NCBI GenBank assembly: GCA_964626905.1
Contig: CAZVHA010000001.1
Coordinates: 496,001-560,000, forward strand
Length of the DNA stretch: 64,000 bases
Direction of reading: 5' to 3'
Source: REEB52 sp964626905
GTDB lineage: Bacteria > Chlamydiota > Chlamydiia > Chlamydiales > SM23-39
Shown here: in pieces, positions 1 to 7,827 of the stretch
Layout: each line of letters starts with the position of its first letter
Numbering within the stretch: position 1 is the stretch's first letter
Program-made: the position numbers and the translations under genes
Notes under the pieces: generated by a model
The model's database searches: none
Told to the model about the DNA's origin: nothing
What the model saw: the letters and a program-made list of their open reading frames with translations, nothing else

Positions 1-606
1 TTGGATTCATCAGACAAGTTAGAACTTTTGAGCGAACCTCATTTAGAAAGCTCCGATTTGGAGAACCCCAAAAAAGAGGGCGAAGATCCCCTTGATGAAG
101 ATGATGAAAAAGCCGACTATAAGAATCTCCCCGCCGCCTGGAAAAGACATGCGGTCATTTTATCTTTCGGTGCAGCTGCCGCCTATTTTTCTACGATTCC
201 CTCCCAAACGATTACTTCGGTCCTTTTCACACTTGGTTTCTTAAAGCTTTCCAAGAGCTATATGGTTGGATTTCCCCGTTTCCGAAGATATTGCGTCACT
301 GCCGCGACAATCGGAAGTGCACTCGTATTGAAATCCATATGGAATCAAGTCGATTTAACTCCTCTTGCTGCGGGCTTGGGAATCGATACACTTGCCTTTA
401 CTGCAAAAGCTTACATGAAAGGAAAGTTGAAAAAGGATGAAGGTCCTGAGGAAACGAATCGGGTCTTCCTCTGCGCACAGAAAGGGCTTTCAAAAACCTG
501 CAATTGGGTCGGTTCCTGCTTGAATAAAGTCAGTTCTTCTGCAAGTTCTTGTTTCGGTCATTTGAACTGCTGCTTCAAAGGACATCCTCAAGTTCAGGCC
601 TCATAA
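1..606 (+). CDS. Hypothetical membrane-associated protein, possibly 5'-truncated
   Basis: An open frame runs from the first base of the window to a TAA stop. The first codon is TTG, so the true start may lie upstream of the window. The 201 visible residues have an acidic N-terminus (about 1-40), two hydrophobic stretches (about 50-85 and 100-135) that could be membrane hairpins, and a tail with six cysteines spread over about the last 45 residues. I recognise no family. Acidic N-terminus, paired hydrophobic segments and a Cys-rich tail would fit a chlamydial inclusion-membrane or secreted protein, but that is only inference. It converges on the next gene with 18 bp between the stops. Confidence 0.5.
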   Translation: MDSSDKLELLSEPHLESSDLENPKKEGEDPLDEDDEKADYKNLPAAWKRHAVILSFGAAAAYFSTIPSQTITSVLFTLGFLKLSKSYMVGFPRFRRYCVTAATIGSALVLKSIWNQVDLTPLAAGLGIDTLAFTAKAYMKGKLKKDEGPEETNRVFLCAQKGLSKTCNWVGSCLNKVSSSASSCFGHLNCCFKGHPQVQAS

Positions 607-624
607 TCCCTTATAAGATATTAT

Positions 625-885
625 TTAGATTTCGCGCGTTTGATCCTCTAATTTGAGGGCCTTTTCTTTAAGGCGGGCGATGAGTTTTTTATCTTTTGGA
701 TTTTTCAAATAGCCTCTCACATCGGCGTGGAGCTTTTGGGCCTCGAGGAAAAGGGGTCCTCCGATTCTGGAGGCTGTCTTTAAAATCACCTCCATTTTTG
801 CTAAAGTCGCCTCCCCTTTTTCGGGGTGGAAGAGCTCTTTGAAAAGAGCTCTGAGTTCATCTCCCATTCGCTGGTATAGATCCAT
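625..885 (-). CDS. Small helical hypothetical protein
   Basis: 86 residues, highly charged and predicted mostly helical, with a Lys/Glu-rich second half. Its start overlaps the end of the upstream 616-residue gene by 29 bp, so the two are probably translated together. No signal peptide, membrane segment or recognisable motif. Function unknown; its conservation as the second gene of this pair would need a search. Confidence 0.55.
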   Translation of the reverse strand: MDLYQRMGDELRALFKELFHPEKGEATLAKMEVILKTASRIGGPLFLEAQKLHADVRGYLKNPKDKKLIARLKEKALKLEDQTREI

Positions 886-2707
886 CGATTAATTCCGCTA
901 GTTTGTGGATCAGCTCTTTCATTTTCAGCTCATTTTTAATAAATTGTCCCACCAACTCTTTTTCCAACGGCTCGATGTAGGGGTGATCATAGTGGCAAAG
1001 AGCTCTTTGCACGAGGTGGCAAAGAAAGCCATTGGCAGAAAATTCATCGACTAAAATCCGATCCAGTTTTTTAAAGCCGACAATTGTTTCGGGGTCTTGA
1101 AGGGCCAGTCCAAGTTTCAATGCGATGACAGTCCAATCTTCAAAATCTTGGAAATAGGTCTCATCGACCCACTCCTCCCCCTCTTGAGAGGGCAAGTGGG
1201 AGCAAAATCCTTGCACCATTCCTCGAATGCACTCTAAAGTTCCCGAAAACCCTCCAATCCGATTTTCGGCAACAGCTGCGAGATCTTTGACAAAATAGCG
1301 GGCATGGTCCCGTCCGTCGTAGAAAAAGGCCTTTCCTTGCGAAACAACCTCGGAAAAAGATTGATTGCCCCGAACGGCAACCCACTCACCGCTCAAGGCC
1401 AAAAGGGCCCGAAAATCGCTTTGCGACACAGCCCCTGGACAAAGGAGGCGCACCTTTTTTCCCGTTTTCCCGATCTCCTCTTCCTGGATCTGGCCATTGT
1501 AATAAACCTGCAGTGACGAGACGCCGAGATCCCACTCCAAAAGGGGCTTACCAGCCTCCTTTTGTTTTTTCAAAAGAAGGGCAAACCAGGTGAGATCGGG
1601 GGTACATATGTCGATATCTCGCGGATCATTTTCGAGCGATTTTAAGAGGGCGTGCAAATAGATGGCTCCGCCTATGGGAGAGGTCAAATAGGCCAAATAG
1701 AACCGATTTTCCTCTCGTCTCCAACTTTTTAACGTCTCATTTTGCACATCATCCCAACTCGCAAGACAAGGCCTCCTCGTCAAAATCCCTTTTTCGAGAA
1801 AATGGAGCCCCAACGCATATCTTTGCGATTTCGGATGAAACCATTGCGACTCTACAAAACCGTATTCGCCCACACTTTCCCATTTCGGCAACGGAAGATC
1901 TGAATCGATTGTCTTTAGCTCCTTCCATAGCCCTTCCGCTTCTGGATAATAGGTGGGAAGCTGCAAGATGAGTTTCGATTCTCTCATTAAGCGAAGCGCG
2001 CCCAGAGGGATCCGATCGAGCGGACACTCTTTTTCATAGGGAACGACAATCGCATTTTCGGGAAAATGGAAGGAAAGGAGAGACTTTGGCACGAGCGCAA
2101 CAAAATGCAAATCGAGATCGTGAAGTCTCCCCTTCAAAAGGCGCAATGCTTCCACAGCCGCGATAAAATCCCCCATCCCATCGCTCAATACATAAGTGAA
2201 GAGGGTCACCTTGCCCATCAACTTCACTTTTGCATAAAGACTCATGAGCGTTTTACTGAGCGCTTGGAATTTGAGACTCGGCAAATGGGTGAACTCTTTT
2301 TGAATTTTCGATTCGGTGGGCAAATTCTTTAAAAAAACCCTCGGAAGTCCCCGATAGACTCTCGGAAAATAGCGGGCTAGTCCCAGATCGATGAACTCTT
2401 TTAAAGAAAACGAATCGATCAGCGCCTTCTCTATTTGGATCTGTCCCCCTTTTTCGATAAAATGGTGGTAATTTTCGATGATCTCAGGAAGGGCCATCTT
2501 CTCCGAGATGCTCTTGAAGAGGTTTTGCGCCCCCAGGTCACTTTTGGGATCAATCCCTAAGTCGTCGATCTGCTTTTCCGATGTCTGCTTGAGAAAGAGG
2601 AGAAGTTGTTCATGAAACGGTGAGAGCTCTTTGTCTTGCTTTTTTTTAGTCACAAAAATCCATTCAATGAAGGTGACCTCATAATCGATTTTTGCCTCCT
2701 TTGTCAA
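857..2707 (-). CDS. Large GT-B-like (glycosyltransferase-like) hypothetical protein
   Basis: 616 residues, no signal peptide. A stretch near residue 175 (LSDGMGDFIAAVEALRLLK) looks like the Gly-rich first strand-helix of family 9-type GT-B glycosyltransferases. A later stretch near residues 445-475 (VAVRGNQSFSEVVSQGKAFFYDG) resembles the donor-binding half of EarP/GT-B enzymes, where an acidic or polar 'RG-QSF-EA--GKPF' patch contacts the sugar nucleotide. The N-terminal 150 residues and C-terminal 120 residues are helical and match nothing I know. Glycosyl transfer is inferred from these two patches only. The gene lies just downstream of msbA on the same strand (12 bp), so it may share that envelope-related transcript. 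Confidence 0.5.
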   Translation of the reverse strand: MTKEAKIDYEVTFIEWIFVTKKKQDKELSPFHEQLLLFLKQTSEKQIDDLGIDPKSDLGAQNLFKSISEKMALPEIIENYHHFIEKGGQIQIEKALIDSFSLKEFIDLGLARYFPRVYRGLPRVFLKNLPTESKIQKEFTHLPSLKFQALSKTLMSLYAKVKLMGKVTLFTYVLSDGMGDFIAAVEALRLLKGRLHDLDLHFVALVPKSLLSFHFPENAIVVPYEKECPLDRIPLGALRLMRESKLILQLPTYYPEAEGLWKELKTIDSDLPLPKWESVGEYGFVESQWFHPKSQRYALGLHFLEKGILTRRPCLASWDDVQNETLKSWRREENRFYLAYLTSPIGGAIYLHALLKSLENDPRDIDICTPDLTWFALLLKKQKEAGKPLLEWDLGVSSLQVYYNGQIQEEEIGKTGKKVRLLCPGAVSQSDFRALLALSGEWVAVRGNQSFSEVVSQGKAFFYDGRDHARYFVKDLAAVAENRIGGFSGTLECIRGMVQGFCSHLPSQEGEEWVDETYFQDFEDWTVIALKLGLALQDPETIVGFKKLDRILVDEFSANGFLCHLVQRALCHYDHPYIEPLEKELVGQFIKNELKMKELIHKLAELIDGSIPANGR

Positions 2708-2719
2708 TATAAATTTTTT

Positions 2720-4633
2720 TTATGCAGGGGCAACTTCGGAGCGATGATAGGTCTCCCACAAAATGCGAAAAGGCAAACAGCTCCCCAAGAGATCGGTCAA
2801 ATTCCCCTCGGCAATCTTTCTCCCTTTTTCCAAATAGATGATCTTGTCGGCGTGTTCGATGGTAGAGAGCCTGTGGGCGATCAAGATCTGTGTCATCTCC
2901 CCTTGAAAATCGATGAGCGCCCTTCGGATCCTATTTTCTGAAATCGCATCGAGCGACGAAGTCGCCTCATCCATGATGAGAATCGGCGCCCTTTTCACGA
3001 GCGCCCGCGCGATAGCGAGTCTCTGTTGCTGCCCTCCCGAGAGGCTCTTGCCCATCTCGGCGAGAAGTGTATGGTACTGATTGGGCAATTCGACGATGAA
3101 TTCATCCGCATAGGCTCTCCGAGCGGCCTCTTTGATCTCCTCTTCTGAAAACTTTCTCCCAAAGGCGATGTTTTCCGCCACCGTATCGAAGAAAAGAAAG
3201 GGTCTTTGCGGGACAAATGCGATCTGTTCACGCAAAGACTTTTGGGTGATCGCATTTAGCGGGATTCCATCGATCCGAATCTCCCCTTTTTGCACCTCGT
3301 AGAGCCTCGGCAAGAGCTGCACAAGGGTCGATTTTCCAGACCCGGTCGAACCGACCAGGGCAACCACCTCTCCCCTTTTCACAGTAAAGCTCATATCTTT
3401 GATCACCCACTCATCTTTATACTTGAACCAGACGTGATCGAACTCGATAATGTTTTGAAAGTCGGCAATTTGAACTGCACCTTGGCAATCTTCGATTTGT
3501 GGCTTTAGGTGGAGCACTTCAAACATCCGCTCCGCTGCCACAACCCCCTTTTGCACGTTCGCGTTCTCTTCGGCAAATTTTTTCACCGGCTCATAAAAAT
3601 GGTGGAGAAGTCCGCAAAACATGAGGAGTTGCCCGACCGTCATGCGAAGTGAATAGAGGCCAAAGAGGATCACCACAGCGAGACAGCCCGTCGCGATGAA
3701 ATGGAGGACAGGGCGGGCCAAAAGGCCATACTTAGCGCTCTTGCTCTCCAAATGGGCCATCCGATCGTTTTGCTCTTTGTATTTCCGCAAGGAAAAGGCT
3801 TCCATTGCAAAAATTTTCACCGTCTGAATCCCCGCCAAAAAATCGAGCAAAACGGAGGTAAAGGTCTCCTGGTTTTTTTGCAGCTGTCTCGTAATTCTCT
3901 TCACCTGCCTCGTCAAAAAGATGACCGGGAAGGCGATGAGCGGCAATCCTAAAAAAATGATCAAAGAGAGCTTCCAAGAGAGATAAAAACAGGCAGCTAA
4001 ATTGATGAGGATGGTGAAAGGGGTTTGCAAATAGTTGGTCAAACAGGAGTTGAGCGAGGAGGCAATTTGTCCCGCATCGCCGACCGCACGCGAGGAGAGG
4101 CTCCCTAAATTTTGCTCTTGGTAAAAACTGAGCGGAAGCGACTGGATGTGCTCAAAATATTGCTGTCTTAAATCGCGCGTCACCCGGATCGAAAGGAGCT
4201 GTGTCACATAACGGGAGAAAAAAAGGGTGATCGCCTTAAAAAGGGCAACCGAGACCAAAATGGAGATCAGAAGAGAAAAATTTTTCTCGATGTCAAAGTG
4301 GGTCCCCACTTTGTGCATGATCCAGCTGAGCGGATTTGCATTTTTTCTCCCCGAGAGATAGCGAGAGGCCTCCTCCTTTGTAATCACCCCGTCTTCATTC
4401 ACGTCGATCGCCTCCCACCGCTTCGTCACATCGGAAAGGCTGATCTTATCTTTCACCCTCTTTCCCTCGGGCGTAAAGAGAGTGAAAAAATCGGCGCCCG
4501 TATTTGCCATGAGACCGACAGAAAAAATTTCAGACAAGTTAGCGAGAGTCAAGAAAAGGAGCGAAATCAAAGTTAAGACGGCAAGCGTGAGGTGCTTGCT
4601 ACTGCGAAGGGCTGCTTGGAGTAATAACTTCAT
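2720..4633 (-). CDS. msbA: Lipid A export ABC transporter ATP-binding/permease MsbA
   Basis: 637-residue half transporter that flips lipid A-core across the inner membrane. The N-terminal ABC transmembrane domain is followed by a nucleotide-binding domain with Walker A (GSTGSGKS), signature LSGGQQQR and Walker B (ILIMDEATSSLD). It is longer than E. coli MsbA (582) mainly because the loop between TM1 and TM2 holds a roughly 60-residue insertion with a canonical EF-hand loop at residues 77-88. The start overlaps the end of accA by 35 bp. The neighbour order msbA-accA-unknown-himD is that of Chlamydia. The family assignment is firm; lipid A as substrate rests on the synteny and similarity. Confidence 0.9.
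   Translation of the reverse strand: MKLLLQAALRSSKHLTLAVLTLISLLFLTLANLSEIFSVGLMANTGADFFTLFTPEGKRVKDKISLSDVTKRWEAIDVNEDGVITKEEASRYLSGRKNANPLSWIMHKVGTHFDIEKNFSLLISILVSVALFKAITLFFSRYVTQLLSIRVTRDLRQQYFEHIQSLPLSFYQEQNLGSLSSRAVGDAGQIASSLNSCLTNYLQTPFTILINLAACFYLSWKLSLIIFLGLPLIAFPVIFLTRQVKRITRQLQKNQETFTSVLLDFLAGIQTVKIFAMEAFSLRKYKEQNDRMAHLESKSAKYGLLARPVLHFIATGCLAVVILFGLYSLRMTVGQLLMFCGLLHHFYEPVKKFAEENANVQKGVVAAERMFEVLHLKPQIEDCQGAVQIADFQNIIEFDHVWFKYKDEWVIKDMSFTVKRGEVVALVGSTGSGKSTLVQLLPRLYEVQKGEIRIDGIPLNAITQKSLREQIAFVPQRPFLFFDTVAENIAFGRKFSEEEIKEAARRAYADEFIVELPNQYHTLLAEMGKSLSGGQQQRLAIARALVKRAPILIMDEATSSLDAISENRIRRALIDFQGEMTQILIAHRLSTIEHADKIIYLEKGRKIAEGNLTDLLGSCLPFRILWETYHRSEVAPA
4370..4405 (-). other. EF-hand calcium-binding loop inside MsbA
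   Basis: Residues 77-88 of MsbA read DVNEDGVITKEE: Asp1, Asn3, Asp5, Gly6, Ile8, Glu12, a full match to the EF-hand loop consensus. It is flanked by helical sequence (SDVTKRWEAI before, ASRYLSG after). It lies between TM1 (about 14-32) and TM2 (about 115-135), so by MsbA topology it faces the periplasm. Confidence 0.75.
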
Positions 4634-5597
4634 GATTCTCTCTTCTTAGAGAATCAAATTTGCCCATTTTCCGGAATTTTTGGTAGCGAATTTCTAAAAG
4701 AGTGGGTGGCGAGATCGATTTTAAGAGGTTCCACTGCTCCTTAATGAACGCTTTTACCGCCGTATACACCTCTTGTGGGTTGAGATGGGCCCCTCCCACT
4801 GGTTCGCGAATGATCTGATCGATCACCCCCAGCTTCAAAAGATCTTCAGCGTGCATTTTCAGAGCCTGTGCGGCCACTGAGCTCTTTGACGGGTCTTTCC
4901 AAAGAATGGAGGCGCACCCTTCGGGCGAGATCACCGAATAATAGGAGTGCTCGAGCATTCCCAAAGAATCGCCCACCCCGATGCCTAAAGCGCCTCCAGA
5001 GCACCCCTCTCCAATCAAGAGGACGATGATCGGCGTCGGCAAACGGGCCATTTCCCAAAGATTGCGGGCAATCGCCCATCCTTGGCCCCGCTCTTCAGCA
5101 GTGAGCCCTGGATAGGCCCCCGGCGTATCGACAAGGGTGATGACGGGGAGGTTGAATTTGGCGGCCAGCTTCATGCACCTGAGCGCTTTTCGGTACCCTT
5201 CTGGATGGGGCATGCCAAAATTGCGGTAAAGGCGGCTCTCCGTATCTTTTCCCTTTTCTTGTCCGATCACCACAAATTTTTGCCCTTCAATCACCGCAAG
5301 CCCTGCGATGATCGCATGGTCGTCTTGAAAGGTCCGATCTCCAAAAAGCTCGACGAATTCATCGGAGATATTTTGGATGTAGTCGATTGCATGCGGCCTT
5401 GCTGGATGGCGGCAAATCGCCACTCGATCCCACGCCCTGAGTTGGGAATAGGTCTTTTCTTTCAAAAGCTCAAGCCTCTTCTCCATCTTCCGGATCTCCT
5501 CTTGCGACAAGAGGGGAGATTTGCCATTTTGCTCTTTGAGCTTTTTGACCATCTGCTCCATTTCAAAGATCTGCTTTTCGTGGGGAAGGATCGTCAT
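4599..5597 (-). CDS. accA: Acetyl-CoA carboxylase carboxyltransferase subunit alpha
   Basis: 332 residues against 319 in E. coli. With AccD it transfers the carboxyl group from carboxybiotin to acetyl-CoA, the first committed step of fatty acid synthesis, in the cytoplasm. The N-terminal helix (EMEQMVKKLKEQ), the RHPARPHAIDYIQ segment and the crotonase-type core GEGCSGGALGIGVGDSLGMLEHSYYSVISPEGCASILW are diagnostic. The start codon overlaps the stop of the L,D-transpeptidase gene in an ATGA, so the two are coupled. AccD is not in the window. Confidence 0.97.
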   Translation of the reverse strand: MTILPHEKQIFEMEQMVKKLKEQNGKSPLLSQEEIRKMEKRLELLKEKTYSQLRAWDRVAICRHPARPHAIDYIQNISDEFVELFGDRTFQDDHAIIAGLAVIEGQKFVVIGQEKGKDTESRLYRNFGMPHPEGYRKALRCMKLAAKFNLPVITLVDTPGAYPGLTAEERGQGWAIARNLWEMARLPTPIIVLLIGEGCSGGALGIGVGDSLGMLEHSYYSVISPEGCASILWKDPSKSSVAAQALKMHAEDLLKLGVIDQIIREPVGGAHLNPQEVYTAVKAFIKEQWNLLKSISPPTLLEIRYQKFRKMGKFDSLRRENHEVITPSSPSQ

Positions 5598-6511
5598 GGG
5601 TGAAACTCTTTTACAACTTCAACAGTTGTCGGCTTTGTAATTACAATCGCAAAAATCTCCTCGATATCATCAGATCCCATCCGAATACACCCATCGCTAT
5701 CGTAGGTCCCAATTTTGGAAAGGTCCTCAATGAGTTCTCCATCTGCATTTGTGACCCAAGGAACGCCGTGAATTCCAAATCCCTTAGCCCCTTCAGAGCA
5801 CCCTTCCAATTCTTTATCAAACGGGAGCCAGCGGGTCCCAAACACTCGGATCATCTCCACCTTTTCCTCTTGGAAAAATCCGCTCACACCCGGTTTGTAG
5901 ATCGCAATCTTATCGCCGAGAGAGTATTTTCCAACGGGTGTCAAATAGCCTGAGGACCGTTTTGGATCTTTTTTGCCGAGCCCTACCCGATAGGTCTTCA
6001 ACAACACTTTTTCATTGCCCGAAAGGTAGTAAAACCACATGCGCGATTGGGAAAGATCGACCGTTAAGTGAAACCGGAGATCTTTGCCTGGTTTGAAAAC
6101 ATTGAACCGATCTCCCGGGTGCACTTTTTGGGTGAGGTAATCTGTCTTTTTATTCAAACTTCGCGCAATAAAATGGCGCGAGGTCTGATAATGGGATGCG
6201 TAGTCGGCAATCCAAGCGGGGCGATCTTTGAGCCATGGGACGCGGCTGGTAAAAGAGACTGTTTCTACGATGGGAAATTCAGAGGAATCTAAAGCAAAGA
6301 GCTGGTGGATCCGATCGACTTCTTCGAAGGGAGCAGCATCTACTACTGCGGCCTTTTGGATCGCGATAGGGTCCACTGAGGTTCCGAGGGGAATCTCTTG
6401 AACTACCCTTTTGGGTTTGGGCGCGCTCCCCTTTTTAAAGAGGCCGAGAGCTGCAATCGTACCAAATAGAAGCACAGTTCCCACGATAAAAATTCTCATT
6501 GAAAGGTCCAC
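5594..6511 (-). CDS. L,D-transpeptidase (YkuD domain), membrane-anchored
   Basis: 305 residues with an N-terminal membrane anchor (about 6-24), a linker, a LysM-like stretch (about 100-145, with YLTQKVHPGDRFNVFK) and a YkuD catalytic domain from about residue 148. The catalytic signature is His248 in GIHGVPW and Cys275 in SDGCIRM. Such enzymes make 3-3 peptidoglycan cross-links or attach proteins to peptidoglycan in the periplasm. Start: Met1 or Met5; both keep the anchor. Presence between accA and the himD region suggests an envelope gene gained in, or lost by, other chlamydiae at this locus. Confidence 0.88.
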   Translation of the reverse strand: MDLSMRIFIVGTVLLFGTIAALGLFKKGSAPKPKRVVQEIPLGTSVDPIAIQKAAVVDAAPFEEVDRIHQLFALDSSEFPIVETVSFTSRVPWLKDRPAWIADYASHYQTSRHFIARSLNKKTDYLTQKVHPGDRFNVFKPGKDLRFHLTVDLSQSRMWFYYLSGNEKVLLKTYRVGLGKKDPKRSSGYLTPVGKYSLGDKIAIYKPGVSGFFQEEKVEMIRVFGTRWLPFDKELEGCSEGAKGFGIHGVPWVTNADGELIEDLSKIGTYDSDGCIRMGSDDIEEIFAIVITKPTTVEVVKEFHP

Positions 6512-6606
6512 CCCTAAAACTATTTTTGAACTCTCCCACCATTATCGAAGAAGGGGGACTATTTTGCAACCGCTCATAAGTAGCGAACGTAAACGAAAAT
6601 ATTGAA

Positions 6607-6706
6607 AAAGAAGGAAGGAAAAGAAAGAAGAAAAAAATAGTCGTGCGGGGGCGTAGCTTGAGCGGAGCAGCAGAGGCCGTCTACTTTTTTTCTTCTTCCT
6701 TTTCTT
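6607..6706. repeat. Imperfect palindromic repeat with purine/pyrimidine arms, copy 1
   Basis: A purine-rich left arm (GGAAGGAAAAGAAAGAAG) and a pyrimidine-rich right arm ending at 6706 flank a core at 6647-6671 made of GGGGGCGTAGC, one base, then TGAGCGGAGCAGC. The same core, differing at one base, sits in the palindrome at 37213-37298 in opposite orientation. Both lie at the 3' end of a leftward gene. The arms are imperfect here. A transcription terminator role is plausible but unproven. Confidence 0.6.
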
Positions 6707-6719
6707 CCCCCCCCCCCCC
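6707..6719. repeat. Homopolymeric tract of 13 C
   Basis: Thirteen consecutive C (G on the minus strand) directly after the stop codon of the leftward gene at 6720. Such tracts are prone to slippage; here it is outside the coding frame, so a coding switch is not evident. Confidence 0.8.
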
Positions 6720-7370
6720 TCATAAGGGGCGGATGATGAGGGGGAGATGAGAGGTGAAGGAACCGATGGGGTAGGAGAGGAGGAAGTCGGTGTTCCAAAA
6801 ACACCCCTCCCCTGCCAGAGGGATCACCTGGAGTCTGTGGGGATGGGGAGTCTCAATAAGACATTTTTGATTGAAGCACACCTCTTGGGCTTCGCCGACA
6901 AAGCGGTGTAAACTTTTCGGATAGAGTAGATTTTTTTGAACTTCGCAAAGTTTGGCTTTGATGTAGAAGGCAAAGCTGAGCGGTTTTTCGGGACGGACGC
7001 CGACAAATTTAAAATTGAGCCGTAACCCTTCCCCTTCTGTTTCGCTCTTCATTTCGAGCCAAACTTCGGGATCGGCAGCACTTCGGGCCCACCCATCCAT
7101 TCCTCTCCCCTCGATGCCAAAATGGAGAATCCCGTTTTCGGGCCCAAAAGCCCTCACCTCCACCTCTCCGATGCGGATGACTCCGAGGGAAGTTCTATCG
7201 CCATCGAGAGTGAGGACCGCTTCCAATTGGGGGGTACAAATGAGGGTGTGGTGGAAAGCGGCCCTAGATTTCAGAGGGGTAAAGGGCCCCTTTTCTCGTT
7301 CTTGAAACTCATTTTCTCTACACCAAAGTGAGGGAAATAGTTCCCTCGGTTCAGCATTTGCCCCTTTCAA
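6720..7370 (-). CDS. Hypothetical protein at the accA-himD locus
   Basis: 216 residues, no signal peptide or membrane segment. The sequence is rich in beta-prone stretches (AVLTLDGDRTSLGVIRIGEVEVRAFG) and aromatic residues. I recognise no family. In Chlamydia trachomatis an uncharacterised gene also separates accA from himD, so this may be its positional counterpart, but I cannot test similarity. Its stop codon abuts the C13 tract and the palindromic repeat. Confidence 0.55.
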   Translation of the reverse strand: MKGANAEPRELFPSLWCRENEFQEREKGPFTPLKSRAAFHHTLICTPQLEAVLTLDGDRTSLGVIRIGEVEVRAFGPENGILHFGIEGRGMDGWARSAADPEVWLEMKSETEGEGLRLNFKFVGVRPEKPLSFAFYIKAKLCEVQKNLLYPKSLHRFVGEAQEVCFNQKCLIETPHPHRLQVIPLAGEGCFWNTDFLLSYPIGSFTSHLPLIIRPL

Positions 7371-7384
7371 ATGGCCCTCGACAA

Positions 7385-7669
7385 CTATTCAATGAGTTTA
7401 CGCATTTTTTTGCCCGGCGTAAACTTTACCGCTTTGCGCGCAGGGATAATGATCGGCACTGCGGCATTTTTCGGGTTTCTTCCAATCTTTTGTTTTCTTT
7501 CAACGATTTCAAAAACTCCAAAATCGCGAAATTCGAGACGATCCCCTTGAGATAAGGTCTCGGTCATAGCATCGAGGAACGCCTGAATCACATTTCGAAC
7601 ATCATTCGGATGCAATCCTTTTGCTGTTGAAATGGAATGAATCAATTTCTTTTTTGTGATAGTCGCCAT
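7385..7669 (-). CDS. HU/IHF family DNA-binding protein
   Basis: 94 residues from the ATG at 7669, chosen because AGGAG lies 8 bp before it; a longer frame to 7741 has no support. Small nucleoid protein that bends DNA as a dimer. The hallmark is the RxNPxT-like arm GRNPKNAAVPIIIPARKAVKFTPGKKMR. Known in Chlamydia as HimD/IhfA-like and placed beside accA, as here. The Pro that intercalates into DNA lies in the arm. Confidence 0.93.
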   Translation of the reverse strand: MATITKKKLIHSISTAKGLHPNDVRNVIQAFLDAMTETLSQGDRLEFRDFGVFEIVERKQKIGRNPKNAAVPIIIPARKAVKFTPGKKMRKLIE

Positions 7670-7827
7670 ATCAGCGCTCCTCTTTTGGGTACTTTCTAGA
7701 TTTTCAGACAAGGTGTTTGTCTCCTTCTTTGGGACCATCATCCCAAAATTTAATTCCCTTCCACCTTATATATCTGGCGTAAAGGGGTTCACGAGTTCAA
7801 AATAACGCCTTCCGAATATTTTTCAAA

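Noticed and set aside
6574..6804. Minus-strand frame running through the C13 tract and the end of the gene at 6720-7370
   Set aside because: Overlaps a better gene and consists mostly of repeat-encoded low-complexity residues.
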